From: Glandiceps talaboti
Taxonomy: Eukaryota > Hemichordata > Enteropneusta > Spengelidae
NCBI RefSeq assembly: GCF_964340395.1
Contig: NC_135555.1
Span: 4,917,501 to 4,979,500, forward strand
Reading direction: 5' to 3'
DNA length: 62,000 nt
Below the pieces are notes generated by a model that had not been told where the DNA came from, did not search any database, and saw only the letters and a list, made by a program, of their open reading frames with translations. Shown piece after piece: positions 16,073-35,040 of the stretch. Each line of letters starts with the position of its first letter. Positions within the stretch are counted from its first letter, which is position 1. A program made the translations under genes and the position numbers.

Positions 16073-19000
16073 ATTACCAGTAATATAATATGATGTCAGC
16101 GTGATTAAAGTTAAACAGCTGACTATTGTGCAAAGAGTGTCACTCAGTTACAATGACTGTTTGCAGACTGCTAGGGAGTCGGCAACTTCAATGACTGCAA
16201 CTCTGGTCCTCGCACACAATGAAATATAGATAGTCTGAAAGATGAAAGATATGGCAGGCGAAATGGCGGCATCGTACGTAGTCTACAAACTCTTGTCAAT
16301 ACAGACAAGTCTTAGTTTAACCTTTGACCTCGACTGTTGCCACTATGATCTCAGTGAACGTCATTTTAACATCTTTTTCATTCCTCTGTCGTAAACCCTT
16401 GGCGCCAAATATCTGATGATGACAGTGTCTTCCTCACTGAGGACACGACATCCCAAGATGAAACATTTCCTGAATCCTTCATGAATGAATGAATTAATAA
16501 ACATAAGAAATACGATTTTACAGAAATTATGGAACAAGTCTGAATCACTTTTCAAGCCTTAATTTTGAATTTTGAAGGAAACGAAGAATTTAGGCCATTC
16601 AATCTAAAACTACTAGTAATAGCAATAGTTAAAGAAAAAAACGTAGTTTCCACTTTGCTGCCTGTGACATGCAATATGTAGTTAAAAGGTGAAAACAATA
16701 AAATAAATTCAAACCCCGTATACTTTTAATGATTTGAGTACAATGCCAATGTATAAAGCATTGTTTTTAACTTTCACTGTCACAAAGCCCCGGACAACTT
16801 ATATAGGAAAGGTTATGTATTGATCTCAGTGGTAATCAGCTTAGTTCTTTAGGGATGATCTCTGGATTTGGAAGGGAAACTAAGAGTGGAACATTGAACA
16901 AACGTAAGGATATGGGGTTATACGTTCAACATTATTATCGAAGTGATGGTAGATCGGAGCACGAATGATTACCAAAGGTCCCGAGGGAGGAAATGACATC
17001 AGTAGAAGCAACAGATACAACGAGGTGACGGATTAATACAGTGTCTATAACTCAGAAAGGGCTGACGATATTCTGTTGAGAATATTTTGTTTGGAAAAGA
17101 AATAAATTTGTCGAGGGAAGGTTTAGAGTGGAGATTGTATTTACTGTACACAGTACACACACCAGTTGAAAAGAAATTAAATCCAATTAGAATTAAGAAG
17201 AAAAAACCAGACACCAGATGGGAACTATTCAATTTACCTATCTGCGCTTGCGTATGTAGACTTCCATGCTTTGCTCGTGTGATAAATGTGACGTTGTGGG
17301 GATAAGTAGACCGGCGATAGATTTCACCAGTGAGTGACAAGTGGCTTGGGTCGCTACAAAGGATCACGTGACCCCGATCGACTCGTAGTTTTACTTCTGA
17401 CCTTAGAATCGTCTTTGCTTTCTTCTTTCCAAGTAGAGGATTATTCTAAACTATCGCCGCTTAGACACTATATTTGTTCGTCTTCTGTTACGGTTCTTGT
17501 ACGTAATACACTAATAGGCAAGCTGATTGACGGGATTTCTATCACAGTTCGTTCAACCATTATGGTATACGGAACAAGTACACAAAGATAACTTACAAAA
17601 CACGTAACAAATTTCTGACAAGGGAATATTAAAAAAAAATAGATTTCACCAATATTTATATAGAGCTAGTTTGTTGCACCATTCTGCATAATTCCAGAAC
17701 GTGAAAATGATGTAACTGGAACACAGCTAGTTAGTGATGTTTTGCCTTCCAATGTAACGACTTTGGATCATAATTTATGTGGTTTTCATTGTCAACCTAT
17801 AGCAGGTGGGATCGGATCAGGTGACACGTCACCCTTCTACTAAGTCGCCTTAACGAAGAAATAGTACATGAAGTGAAGGGCAAATCAGTCTTCGGCAATA
17901 GCAATCGTCTAAATAATTACCTGTTTGATCGAATCTGATACTGGAGTTCGCCCTGGGTATTAAATGAAAGAATTGTTCCAAAGAAAAATACGGATGTTTC
18001 ACCTCCGAAATTCAAGAAACGAAGATAGTATGACAAAAACGACTAATGTTTATTAGTGCTTTCAATGTGAAAGGTAAAAAAAAATTGTGAGCGATGAAAA
18101 CTTGAGTTCTAAATGCGACAGACGGAGTCAGTCGGCGTAAGAGTAAACATTAATGCATGCTGGAATAAACTTATCAGGCCCGCCAGCTCAATGGCTCTCA
18201 TTGGGGATACTTGCTCGTGTAGTCCTTAATTTTAATTAGGCTGTCAAAAGCAACTGTCTCAGCCTGTTTTTCCTTCACTCAACACACCTCGGCCCTCTTT
18301 TCCTCCTCCATGCAGAGTTATTAGTCAGTCTATGGGGAGCAGTATGTGTAAATCGTAGCGTGCTGACTGTTAGAGCAATACACTAGCAGTGCCAGCCTCA
18401 GGTGGCCCTCCACCAGATTAGAAGTTTGGCTTCAATGGTCACGAACACCACGTAGAGAGATGTACGTTTCAGTCAAGCTGAAACTGATCACTATGAATCA
18501 TACATGATTTTAGAACTGTTACAGCACCTGCGTACATTTCCATTCCCGTCCGTTCACTCTGCACTTCCGATGAATTTACTACACTTTCCCGTGTCTGAAA
18601 TATCAGAAGACAAATGGGCACAAAGTGCATCGACGACCGATGAATTTGATCTTTTATCTTTGATTCCTGTAACTGCCAATTTCTCAATTATATATCGAAG
18701 TCTGCTATTTCCCCGGCAGATGTTTCTGAGGGCTACATAAATCCATCCCTTTCATAAATCCACTATGTGCAGTCCAATTTATTCTCATATCGAACACGAA
18801 TTATGATGTCTTTGTTTATCAGTTCGATTGTCAATGGTCGAATCGAACTCATAGATTGCCATTTGTACGCTGCTGCAAGTTATAGGCCAACTGGTGAACG
18901 ATTTAAAAGACTACAAAATTACTTTCGCGACAAAGTGACGACGCAGACTATTTCCTGTTTGGTGATTGGTTGGGAGTTCAGTTTAGGTGACCTTGCCCTT

Positions 19001-19077
19001 GAGAGTATGATAAGAATCCCTAAAATTGTATTTTAACCCGAGTCGAGTAAAAGGCTAAGTTAACATTCTGAAAGTTG
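16073..19077. other. Non-coding stretch with one candidate conserved element
   Basis: No gene recognised. TCACGTGA lies at 17364-17371. The interval around 18125-18440 is compositionally richer and dense in homeodomain, SOX and E-box-like words; it is listed separately. Confidence 0.5.
18125..18440. promoter_or_regulatory. Candidate cis-regulatory element
   Basis: A non-repetitive interval with TTAATTTTAATTA homeodomain-type words (18226-18238), a SOX-like CATTG (18199-18203), CAGGTG (18399-18404) and pyrimidine-rich blocks. It lies about 12.5 kb downstream of Scratch. Chosen by eye from composition and motif density; conservation was not tested. Confidence 0.2.
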
Positions 19078-19165
19078 GAATATCCCCAATATACGTACCC
19101 AATATACCCAACCCAATATCCCCAATATACCCGCCTAATATCCACAATATCCCCAATATACCCAA
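19078..19165. repeat. Short minisatellite of CCCAATATA-type units
   Basis: About nine degenerate 9-10-bp units with almost no G on the plus strand. It resembles, in miniature, the larger CCCAATACTAT array at 22.06 kb. Confidence 0.85.
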
Positions 19166-20769
<1,604 letters not shown>

Positions 20770-22059
20770 CACCTACACCCGTCCAGTACGAAATATGAAG
20801 GAAAACATGTGAAAGGTTGACCGTGAAAGTACAAGGCATATTTTAAAACTGAAAACGTTCTCATCACAAATTATCGACCGATCACTTAAGTAAGACAATG
20901 GTCATATTTACAGATAATACCTTTAAATACAGGGATTTGAGGCTTTGTAAATGCATATGCGTCGATCGCGACACTATTTAACGTTCGTCTGCTCCCGTCT
21001 GTCAGATCAGTCGTTGGGGGAACCGATAACTATCACGTTGACCCCTTTTTACGTTAGAGATTTTATTGGGGTCTTTAAAGATTCGGGTTTAGAATATTTG
21101 AACCAAAAATAGAAATGAATTCAGTAAAATGTCATAGGGTGACGAACTAATTCTGTAGGGACAGCGAATAAAACCGTATCTAGCCGAGCATGCGTACCTT
21201 AAGTCCTTAGAGTTTAACCCTGCATGTTTTGCTACGTTGTCGATTTCATCGGACTCTGTTGTCCGTGTCAATCACTTTCCGTGAAACTTCCAACTACAAG
21301 GAAACATGGGCATCTACTTAAAGATATCCATCGTGTACATGTACGGCTACTTTAAAGACACGAAACGACATTCTTTCTCGCTTACCAACTTTTACCAAAT
21401 TTGCGTGATTAATATTTTGTGTTCGCTTGTTTTTTGTTTATAGTTATTACGAATGTCTAATAATATTCTCTTTAATAACGAAATAATAACACGGCGGTTG
21501 TATCTTCGATGAATGAACAAAACTTTGATTTGTGGAATGGACTCCAATTTGAAGTTGGAAGAAAAACTTCTAATATTTCCTTTTGGGTCAACAGATGGAT
21601 AATCAACTTGTTGAGAGCCCGTTATCGTTAGAGAAAACCGTAATAGATAAACATTATATGTTTATCATAGTAGGAAATACGTTATGGATGTGTAAGTGAG
21701 GCGAATTTAGATAGACGAAATGAGACGTAAAGTGGTGTCCACTAAATGATCCATTTACGAAAGATCGAGAAAAAAAATGATTACGTGATATTTTCTTTGA
21801 AACATTCCTGATATGGCAACATTCTACTCTAAATGGAAATCTCATTTGATTGACATCATTTGTTGCCAAGGAAACACGAATTGCCATTCACAATTTATTG
21901 GTATTTTTGTCGGCATTTTTTCAGCTGTGAACTTTTATTGGTGACATAGTTGTGTTGCCATGGAATCGGTTTCAACATGATACTTTCTATAATACATCCA
22001 ATTTAGGTTCAATGATTATTTTGTTCACTTGTTTTAACACAATTTATGCCAATACTAGG
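20770..22059. other. Unique non-coding stretch, no gene recognised
   Basis: Only short chance open frames. Nothing supportable seen. Confidence 0.6.
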
Positions 22060-23045
22060 TTCATTCCAAAATCTTTGAACTTTTAGCACAATTTATCCCA
22101 ATACTATGATACTATCCTAAATATTATCCCATTACAATCTCAATACTATTCTAAATATTATCACATTACAATCTCAATACTATCCTTATAATATCAAAAA
22201 ATACTATCCCAATACTATCCCAGTATTCTATAATACTATCCCAATACTGTCCCTGTACCTCCCAATACTATCCCAATGCTATCCCAGTATTCTATAATAA
22301 TATCCCAATACTGTCCCTGTACCTCCCAATACTATCCCAATACTGTCCCTGTACATCCCAATACTATCCCAATGCTATCCCAGTATTCTATAATCATATC
22401 CCAACACTGTCCCTGTACCTCCCAATACTATACCAATACCGTTCCCAGATTATCTCAATGCTATCCCAATACTTTTCATATACTAATCCAATACAATTTC
22501 AATACCTCCAATACTATCCCAATGCTAAACTAATACTACCCCAATACTATATCAATCCTATCCCAATACTGTTCCTCTACTATCCGAATACTATTCCCAT
22601 ACTAAACCAATACTATTCCAATACTATTCCCATACTAAACTAATACTATCCCAATACTATTCCCATACTAAACCAATACGATCCCAATACTATTCCCATA
22701 CTAAACCAATACTATCCCAATACTATTCCCATACTAAACCCATACTATCCCAATACTACTCCCATACTAAACCAATACTACTCCCATACTAAACCAATAC
22801 TATCCCAATACTAAACCAATACTATTCCAATACTATTCCCATACTAAACTAATACTATCCCAATACTATTCCCATACTAAACCAATACTATCCCAATACT
22901 ATTCCCATACTAAACTAATACTATCCCAATACTATTCCTACACTAAACCAATACTACCCAATACTGCTCCCATACTAATACTATTCCTAGCCAAATACAG
23001 TTTCGATACTAACCCAATACCATCCTAATACTATTCCAATGATAC
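22060..23045. repeat. Minisatellite with 10-11-bp CCCAATACTAT monomers and a 32-33-bp higher-order unit
   Basis: Monomers repeat for about 1 kb. The CCCATACTAAA variant recurs at 22629, 22662, 22695, 22728 and 22761, an exact 33-bp spacing. In the left part, CAGTATTCTATAAT recurs at 22221, 22285 and 22381, multiples of 32. The plus strand is almost free of G. Confidence 0.93.
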
Positions 23046-23851
23046 TGATAGATATATACTCTTCTTGTATGTGTACCGATGGCCTGTTTAGGCAACAAAT
23101 TATTACCATAATTTATAATATTCAAATAGTTTGGAAAACGAGACAAATTTGTATTACTGGTATTACTTAAGGTAATGATGTCCGATTTCAAATCTCCTTT
23201 CAGAGACTAGTACTACTGTATCGTCATCAAGGTTTACACCCGCCTATCCATTACCTAATGAACACGAATGGGAGAAGAAAGGAAAGCTGCAAATAAAGTC
23301 GCACAATACATGGTCAGTCATCTCCCCCAAAAGATAGTCGCAAATGTCTATACAGTGAAATGCATATTAGACTTAAGGAATTCTCGTCAGGGATTTTTAA
23401 AAAAACAACTTCTGAGACTTCACCACACAATAATTTACAAGGCCAGACAGCAATCAACTTATCGCACCGTTCACGGGAACTCAACAATGATGTTCATGAT
23501 AGCAATGAGACCAAACAACAACACAACAGATATTATATAATATATAATATATAAATCGTATCTTACACTTGTTGAATAAAGAACTTCCAAGTCCATTGAC
23601 TATATTACACACTTAAATTGCAAGTAAATATTTCATGTATAAAATATACATTTCCCTTGAGACGGTACTGGGAAATATCACTAGATATGAATAAATCATG
23701 ATATGACAGAAAGGACATTTATTTATTGAATGATGTGAAATGGTGGCCAGCAAGAAGATATCTTCGATACTATGCGCAGAGTTTCGGACAAAAGAGAATG
23801 TCACAAAGAACGAGAAACAAAAGAGATACAGAGAGAAACAGTTATTTAACT
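23046..23851. other. Unique non-coding stretch, no gene recognised
   Basis: Includes a 90-codon open frame (23268-23540) with no recognisable domain and a small TATAATA-rich patch (about 23530-23553). Confidence 0.55.
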
Positions 23852-29629
<5,778 letters not shown>

Positions 29630-30779
29630 TTAGACAAGTGTGGTCAAATCTGGAGTGGAGAACGCCGTTGTGTCGGCGTCGACCAATGACGACGTCGAAG
29701 ATGGGGACGATGGCGGAGTCATAGACTTGAAACACGCCGACTCGTAGTGTTTGTTGAGATATGACTTCAGAGCAAACGACTTGTTACATCTCTTGCACGC
29801 GAAGTTCTTGTACGCCGAGTGTGTTTGCATATGCGCGCGTAAGTTCGACCTATCGGCGAAAGCTTTCCCGCAATGGGCACACCCGAATGGTTTTTCGCCC
29901 GTATGCGACCGCATGTGTCCCTGCAGCAGCCACGGTCGGCTAAATGACTTGTTGCAAATACTGCATCTATGTTTGAGATCGTGGGTAAGCACGTGCATGG
30001 CTAGTGCCGGCATGCTGACGTACACCTTATGGCAAGTGTGGCATTTCTTGGCAAGTTTACTATCCAAGCTGCGGTGTGTTTGTTTGTGTCGGGATAAGTT
30101 CGACGACGTAGCATAGTGTTTCCCACATTCGTTACACTTGTAGCGCTGTCGGTTTTGGTCATCGGTGTTCAGAGCCCGTTTTCTAGATCTTCCGTCTGTG
30201 ATGAGGAATGCATCATAAGCTACCACTGGCTCGTTTGTATGGAAATTATTCTTCTTGAATTCTTCAATTTTATCTTCCGACTCTCCCTTGATAGTGAGGT
30301 CTCTTACTTCGTCGTCGTTATTATTTTCAATATCACTACTCGGCAGTATGTCATGAATGTACCCTGTATGTAGTTAAGAGATTAAGAAAGAAAGAAAAGA
30401 AGGAAAATAAATATATCTCGATAGCAAAGTAAACAAAATAATTTCATCGCTACTTATACACTAAGTGTGTCCTTAAATAAACCTTAAAATACATAGTTAG
30501 ACGTAAGAAGTGGTTGATTTGAAAATTGTAGTACGTTGGTTTCATTAAGATATGATAGAGTCGGGCCTCTTCGGTGTATCCATGAGATGTACTCCGTTAA
30601 ACCATGCGTAACGATTCTCAGACAAGAGACATATACCGGTACTCACCGTTATTTAATCGAACACTGATTCCGTTCATCGTATGACTACCCATCACTGGTG
30701 GTCGGCTTCGCATCGTTGGGTCGGAATGGTTAGAAGAATCATCCGATTTCACTTTCTTAACAAGGAAGGAACGCGGCAT
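29630..30779 (-). CDS. scrt: Scratch-family C2H2 zinc-finger transcriptional repressor, two coding exons
   Basis: Coding sequence is join(29630..30363,30647..30779) on the minus strand: 133 + 734 nt, 288 residues plus TAA. Residues 1-11 ([11 protein letters not shown]) are a SNAG repression motif, which fixes the start; the ATG has A at -3. Residues 55-79 are acidic. Residues 94-106 ([13 protein letters not shown]) match the Scratch-specific block upstream of the fingers. Five fingers follow, with zinc ligands C121/C124/H137/H141, C152/C155/H168/H172, C178/C181/H194/H198, C206/C209/H222/H226 and C234/C237/H250/C255; the last is C2HC, as is typical of the family. A TGEKP linker lies between fingers 3 and 4. 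The Ser/Thr/Pro-rich tail is short. Known family role: nuclear repressors that bind CAACAGGTG-type E-boxes and act in neural differentiation and survival by recruiting corepressors through SNAG. No frameshift or lost ligand is seen. Snail is the alternative, but the [13 protein letters not shown] block and finger sequence favour Scratch. No AATAAA was seen close downstream on this strand; the nearest noticed is at 27414-27419. Confidence 0.96.
30364..30646 (-). other. Intron of the Scratch gene (283 nt, phase 1)
   Basis: Read on the minus strand, exon 1 ends AACG and is followed by the donor GTGAGT at 30646 downward. The acceptor is a long pyrimidine tract (about 30365-30405) ending in TACATACAG, with AG at 30365-30364. 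Exon 1 leaves one base (G) and exon 2 supplies GG, giving Gly45 and then YIHDILP in frame with the zinc fingers. The intron separates the SNAG motif from the rest of the protein. Confidence 0.9.
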
Positions 30780-30897
30780 GATGTTAGCGTGATGATGATG
30801 ATGTGATGGTGTGTGTGTGTGCGCTGGTGGTAGTGATGATGATTGTGCTGCGGTGATGAGACTGAGTGTGCGACTACAGCAAGAGCGCCGTCAAACT
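30780..30897 (-). other. Predicted 5' UTR of Scratch
   Basis: 118 nt from the predicted initiator A (30897) to the ATG. It contains no upstream ATG on the minus strand. It has short CA and CAT/ATC runs (about 30781-30822) just before the start codon. The limits depend on the predicted transcription start. Confidence 0.5.
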
Positions 30898-30899
30898 GA
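30893..30899 (-). promoter_or_regulatory. Initiator (Inr), predicted Scratch transcription start
   Basis: Minus-strand TCAGTTT, with the A at 30897 as predicted +1, matches the invertebrate Inr consensus TCAKTY. It lies 29 bp from the first T of the TATA box. No good DPE match was seen at +28 to +32 (CACAC). Confidence 0.5.
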
Positions 30900-30917
30900 A
30901 CGTAGAAGGAGGCTGGA

Positions 30918-30926
30918 TTTTTTATA
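30918..30926 (-). promoter_or_regulatory. TATA box of the Scratch promoter
   Basis: Minus-strand TATAAAAAA begins at 30926, 147 bp upstream of the Scratch ATG and 29 bp upstream of an initiator match. Spacing and sequence fit a focused RNA polymerase II core promoter. Confidence 0.6.
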
Positions 30927-30947
30927 GTCAAATACGGTGACTGTGAT

Positions 30948-30953
30948 CAGGTG
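30948..30953 (-). promoter_or_regulatory. E-box CACCTG just upstream of the Scratch TATA box
   Basis: CACCTG on the minus strand (CAGGTG on plus), about 51-56 bp upstream of the predicted start. This is the core bound by Snail-superfamily repressors and some bHLH or ZEB factors. Function is inferred from position only. Confidence 0.35.
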
Positions 30954-33900
30954 GTATGGCTAAATGGAAATACTTAAGCTTAATCCATCAACGGCCCCAC
31001 GAGATCGCCCAGAAAATTAGCGAACAAAAACGCAGCGTTTGCACGCTCTAATACAAATTTCAAGTCGAATTAAAACCCCAGGTAACGGTAGCTGTCAACA
31101 ACTGTTATTCACGGTTCGAGTTCAATAAAGTCCAAAAGATGGATACATACAAACAATTGGCAAACAGGAACTTAAATTACTAAAGAAGTGTTTGAGGAGA
31201 AGCACAAATGTCGATGATACGCCGTACCAGTCCACTATACAAGTTCTCTCTCAACGAGGACAGTTCGGCTTTCTCGAATCTTTGACCCTGTATTCCGTTG
31301 ATTCACTGAGGACTGACATGTATAATCTAAAGCATTGCTTTCTTTATGGTTTATATAGGATCACTATTGACAACAAACAATTACATAGCTTCCACATCTA
31401 TTGTTCTCATCCAACGACGCACACGCGCATTCGTTAATAAAATGACATTATTCAAATTAGGCGATGTCCATATCCAAACTCGATCTCCCGATCGATCGCG
31501 GGTGGAATCGCCTTACGCACATGTCCAATATGAGTACCGTTGCTCTGTGCGGCTATTGGCTACCTGATACGTAAACACGGAGATAAATAAAATTAAGCAC
31601 TTTGTAACAATGTCTGTACTACGTGCCACTGATTCTACGCATATGTTGGTTCAACGTCTTTGTTACTTGTAACTTGAAAAGATCTCGACTGCGCAGTACG
31701 GGATTGTAGCCCGTATTCACTGCGACTGCATCTGAGTAGAGACAGGAAAGCACTCAGGTGTTATTCGTCTCTAAGCGGACTAGTTCCACATGTAATAGTC
31801 GTGAGGCTCTTCCGTGTCTTTCAAAGTAGCTTCCCGTTTTCTGTCTCGTTTTCTTTCATTAGTCAGATATCCACTAGTTGATGCAAACGCCGAACACCTG
31901 TTGGCTCTGTGACGAGGATTCATGTACAGTTCACAGTATAAATATTACAAGAGCACCTCTCAGCTACTTGCTAAGTGTACCTACATAGACTCAGTTACAA
32001 GTAATATTTACCATTGCTGGTGCTTTAGAATTCAATTACAAACGTGAAATAAATACTCATTAGTATTGTGATCTTTCCCCGTAGACTACGCATGTTCAGA
32101 TATTGATGAAGAGTTTTCTGTAATTATTCATTTCCACGACAGATAACAAGCTCGGCTGGCGATAACAACTTGTCAATACTGTCTAATATTATATATGTAT
32201 GCATCTGGTAGTGTTGATTCAAGGGGGTATAGGGTTTCTTTTCCCCAATAACAACTTGTACCTGTCTCTATGCAAGATGTACGTCATCAGTTTATCAAAA
32301 GCAGAATTATCAGAAATCGACTTTGTCGCGTGTTTAGCGTGTTGTTACACTATTCAATTGGAGCTGAGTAATGTATGAGTACCTTGGTCTATAGATTAGT
32401 CGGTATGTCTTCAATATACACTGATTTTTTACAATACTATCAAACAAGCTTTGTATGTCAATACACACTTACACAATGTGCGCTTTTCTGTTTCATATCT
32501 ACATACATTTTCGCCAGTTACTTTCAACATTCTGATTGACTGAGTCTTGCCCTTATCAACACAACTGTGCATTTACAAGATGAGATGGACGACTCCCTAG
32601 TACATAACAAAAGGGGAGTCCTCATACCGCTATTATGTTCGGGATGTGCCTCTTTCGACTTCATTACGGGGCCATTCATATTCACTGTGCGGGAGGGCTC
32701 ATATGGGCTGTGTTGATACAATGATCGTCATTTTGAACGGACCAATGCTGAGTGTATACATCACTGATAACAGCTAAGTATGTGGTAAAGTCTGTACGTG
32801 TGGCAACTGAAGTCACAGATTAAAGTCAGTTTTTTGGCAACAGATTTTTTAAAGAACAAAGAGTCTTTAATCTCATACTATTCCATCCCTTTGTCATAAA
32901 AAAGTAAGCCAAATCAATCGAACCCACAATGACTCAGTGACAATAAAAATCCTGAAAAAAAAATCTAGAGAGAAAAAAAATGTAGAGAGAAAAACAGAGA
33001 CACAGAGACAGACAGATGGATATATACATACGAGTACACAAAAAACATTGAAGAGTTCGTAGCCGAGAAACCTTTCTATCCGGCTTGACAGACAATGTGG
33101 TTCACTGTCGAGCCAGTAAGTCGTCAGATATGTTTGTAACAGGATACTCTATCAGTCTAACTACAATTAGATAAAATGCACTTTGTTGTTGTTGGTTGAG
33201 CTAGGGCTTGAAGTTAGACGAATAGTTTGGTAAAACGCAAGTCGCCAAACTCAATTTGGTGAATAATGAATAAAAACATGTTATTCGACATTTCGGTATT
33301 ACACAGAAGACTTTCCTCGAAAATCCGAAATACAATTACTGTAACAGTGGAGTGTAAAAAGTGTAGATGAGACAAACATAAAATCGATGTAGATGGGGTT
33401 TATACTAAAGTAAAATATGAAAAAATAAAGTTCACTGGTAAATCAGTGGGGCGGGAAAATGGTAAAAAGCTAGCAGGGGGAAGGAAATGAAAAAAGTAGA
33501 GGACCAAAAAAATGTATTAAGTATAAACATTAGAGTGTAAGTACGGAAAAGAGCGTGTAAGAACAAGGGGAAATAAACAGGCCGAAAAAAATGAACAAAA
33601 CGCAGCCGTGGAGGGAAACCGGTAAAACAGACAAGAAGCAGATAACCAAGTCTCTGGGCTAAAGAACTCACTCAAAGAAGGGGTTCTGATGACATTTTTT
33701 TTCTTTCTTTGTACTTTTATTCTTCATTAGTTTAGTTCTTTTATCTCACGAACATGTGATAGTAGTGAATCGGAGGCTACTCCTTAGAACAATAGCCACG
33801 TGGATGAAGCACGTCAACAGATTATTACCAATTTGCTTTCTTTGTGGCTAACTTATCCACCAATGTAATGATTAGACGTAACAATGAGGAATCGATACAA

Positions 33901-34448
33901 CCAAGGAAATATGACATCAAAGGGTTTACAAGTACAATGGGATTACGGAAACAAGAACACGTATCTGAGAACAGAAGTTGTCGGACAAACACAATACAAT
34001 CAGTAAGACCGTTATTTATACATTATAAATACGAAGTCTATTATTGAAATAGTTTTCATTAATCTAAGGGAATGCATGCTTTATCTTCTTAGTTGAGGGA
34101 ATTGCACTTTATTCATTCGTAATTTGAGAGATTTATTAGCATACGTTTTCCCCTGATGAAATATTCTAAAAATAAATATAAGACCTCGCTAGCTTCCTTT
34201 TACTGTGAAATGAACACGCTGCGTTTAAACAAATTGCTATATCAAGAACTTTCAATATTTGAATTGGTTTACGCTGAATTGTAACGATGTATATTCTGTT
34301 TTTTCTAAATTGGACATTTCGATCGTCTATCCATTGCATTATTTGTGCTTTTTTAAATCAATTAATTAATTTGATTGGTTTGAAATAACATAGATTAATA
34401 ACAAACTTACATAACCTTTCTTGAGTTGAATTTTGTTGAGACTATCAC

Positions 34449-34449
<1 letters not shown>
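30954..34449. other. Non-coding stretch upstream of Scratch
   Basis: Holds the CACCTGTTG site at 31895-31903. No gene recognised. Presumed regulatory territory of Scratch from position only. Confidence 0.45.
31895..31903 (+). promoter_or_regulatory. Candidate Scratch/Snail binding site CACCTGTTG
   Basis: The reverse complement is CAACAGGTG, the established optimal Scratch/Snail-type site, about 1.0 kb upstream of the predicted Scratch start. Incomplete CAACAGGT cores occur at 8293-8300 (minus), 15052-15059 (plus) and 35520-35527 (plus). Confidence 0.4.
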
Positions 34450-34510
<61 letters not shown>

Positions 34511-34756
34511 ATATACACATGTATATATATATTACACATACACACATATATATAGTATATATATTACACTCACACATATACATACACTAAGCAGTTTCAT
34601 TTAGACACTATATATAGTATATATATATATTACCCACCTCAAGTGTATCTTACTTGATATTGTGTTATTTATACCGCTCTACATACATATGTATTGAGCA
34701 CTGTTTACTCTGTTACAGTATAGACATTGTACATATACTGAGTTTATATCTCTCAA

Positions 34757-34792
<36 letters not shown>

Positions 34793-34834
34793 CAATCGCA
34801 TAGATACACACTCATATATATGTATTAAATAATA

Positions 34835-34903
<69 letters not shown>

Positions 34904-35040
34904 TGTATGAGCGAGTGAGTGAGTGAGGGATTGAGTGATTGATTGAGTGAGTGAGTGAGTGAGTGAGTGAGTGAATGAGTGAGTGAGTGAGTGATGTGTG
35001 CGTGCGTGTGTGTATGCGTGTGTGTGTGTGCGTGTGAATA
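34450..35040. repeat. Compound dinucleotide and tetranucleotide region (AT, CT, AT, GT, GAGT)
   Basis: TA array 34450-34503, TATA/CACA variants to about 34635, CT array about 34757-34792, AT 34834-34855, GT 34856-34900, GAGT units about 34911-34995, then GT/GC units to about 35038. Confidence 0.93.

Noticed and set aside
29751-30116. 121-codon frame on plus inside Scratch exon 2
   Set aside because: Antisense shadow of the zinc-finger coding sequence.
30749-30931. 60-codon minus-strand frame over the Scratch promoter and 5' end
   Set aside because: Out of frame with the SNAG start, has no ATG within the predicted 5' UTR, and begins upstream of the predicted transcription start.
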